A stretch of DNA of 64,000 nucleotides, from the NCBI RefSeq assembly GCF_016864555.1, contig NZ_CP044012.1, positions 802,501-866,500 on the forward strand, written 5' to 3'. This stretch comes from Sinorhizobium sp. BG8. GTDB taxonomy: Bacteria; Pseudomonadota; Alphaproteobacteria; Rhizobiales; Rhizobiaceae. Of the stretch, positions 63,503 to 64,000 are shown one piece after another. The notes under the pieces are model-generated. The model was not told where the DNA came from, ran no database searches, and saw only the letters and a list, made by a program, of their open reading frames with translations. The translations under genes and the position numbers were made by a program. Every line of letters starts with the position of its first letter. Within the stretch, counting starts at the first letter, position 1.

Positions 63503-64000
63503 TCAATAGCTGAGAAGCTCTTCCATTTTGCTGCGTATGCGCTCTGTCGTCGGGACGGCCCACTCAAGCAGCGCCGGGTTGTGGGGGCTTGGAATGTCGG
63601 GCATCGTCAGCCGCGAGATCGGGGCATCGAGGTCGATAAAGGCCTCCTCCGCGAGCACGGCAGCGATCTCGGCGCCGAAACCTGCCGTTCCGAGGTCCTC
63701 GTGCACGATCATGCAGCGGCGCGTCCGCCGCACCGATGAGAGAACCGACTCCCTGTCCCATGGCGCAAGCGTTCGAAGATCGATGACATCAGCGGAAGTC
63801 CCCTCGGCCGCTTCCTCGCACCGATGCACCATGGCGCCCCAGGTAACGATGGTGATCGCATCGCCTCGGCGAGTGAAACGAGCCTTGCCGTAGGGAAGCG
63901 CAAAGCCATCACCGGGATAGGCCCGGCGTGCCCAGGGGTGATCGAGCATTGCGCGGTGTTCGAAGAAAATGACCGGATCGTTCCCCCGCAACGCCGTGCG
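63503..64000 (-). CDS. 2-oxo acid dehydrogenase E1 beta subunit (partial, runs off window)
   Basis: This is the C-terminal 165 codons of a transketolase-like E1 beta subunit; the start lies beyond the right edge. Blocks VIFFEHRAMLD, IVTWGAMVHR, VIDLRTLAPWD and IVHEDLGTAGFGAEIAA are typical of pyruvate/branched-chain E1 beta proteins. It pairs with an alpha subunit that would lie further right. It forms one operon with the E2 gene. As in E2, the substrate is not settled. Confidence 0.9.
   Translation of the reverse strand, partial: RTALRGNDPVIFFEHRAMLDHPWARRAYPGDGFALPYGKARFTRRGDAITIVTWGAMVHRCEEAAEGTSADVIDLRTLAPWDRESVLSSVRRTRRCMIVHEDLGTAGFGAEIAAVLAEEAFIDLDAPISRLTMPDIPSPHNPALLEWAVPTTERIRSKMEELLSY

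Overview
The window looks like a chromid or megaplasmid segment from an alphaproteobacterium of the Rhizobiaceae (Hyphomicrobiales). The base composition is GC-rich and genes are packed tightly. Many operon junctions are 4-bp ATGA or GTGA overlaps, ABC uptake systems are abundant, and the cellulose operon carries BcsN, which is characteristic of Rhizobiales. No rRNA, tRNA, CRISPR array, integrase or insertion sequence was seen.

Positions 1-32 kb form a catabolic island for nitrogen compounds. The left edge has a gamma-glutamylputrescine-synthetase-like enzyme and an FAD amine oxidase. Diverging from them are an NTF2-like protein, a NodB-type deacetylase and a C45-family amidohydrolase. Next comes a minus-strand unit: Rieske oxygenase, its reductase, an SDR, a polyamine-type ABC transporter (D-A-B-C order) and a LuxR-type regulator. 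An Lrp and a LacI regulator follow, the latter with a triple-RidA protein and a second deacetylase, then a second C45 protein. A second polyamine-type ABC transporter has an Asp/Glu racemase, DUF917, HyuA-like and aldehyde dehydrogenase genes in the same unit. A second LuxR regulator, an amidase and a luciferase-like flavin enzyme close the island. The deacetylase, C45, PotABCD and LuxR types each occur twice, suggesting two related import-and-degrade modules. The substrates are unknown. An amide, carbamoyl or cyclic-ureide amine compound would fit.

Positions 32-40.3 kb are a sugar unit: SIS isomerase, SorC-type regulator, RbsBAC-type ABC transporter, EryC-like epimerase and a DhaK-DhaL fusion kinase. 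A ketotetrose or similar short sugar is a likely substrate. Positions 40.5-50.1 kb are a ferric-siderophore island on the minus strand: siderophore-interacting reductase, signalling TonB receptor, FecR, FecI and a FecBCDE-type importer. A decayed second TonB receptor lies upstream. Positions 50.6-58.8 kb are a cellulose operon (bcsN, bcsA, bcsB and a TPR protein of BcsK type) with no cellulase gene. The right end has a DUF2938 membrane protein, a GT4 glycosyltransferase, a secreted RTX calcium-binding protein and part of a 2-oxo acid dehydrogenase operon (E2 and E1 beta).

Five genes (a PotA-type ATPase, an aldehyde dehydrogenase, a luciferase-like enzyme, a FecCD permease and bcsN) are each split by one missing G or C in a homopolymer run. 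That shared signature points to sequencing undercalls, so these genes are probably intact in the organism. The truncated siderophore-interacting protein (in-frame TGA) and the TonB receptor remnant do not fit that pattern and look like real changes.
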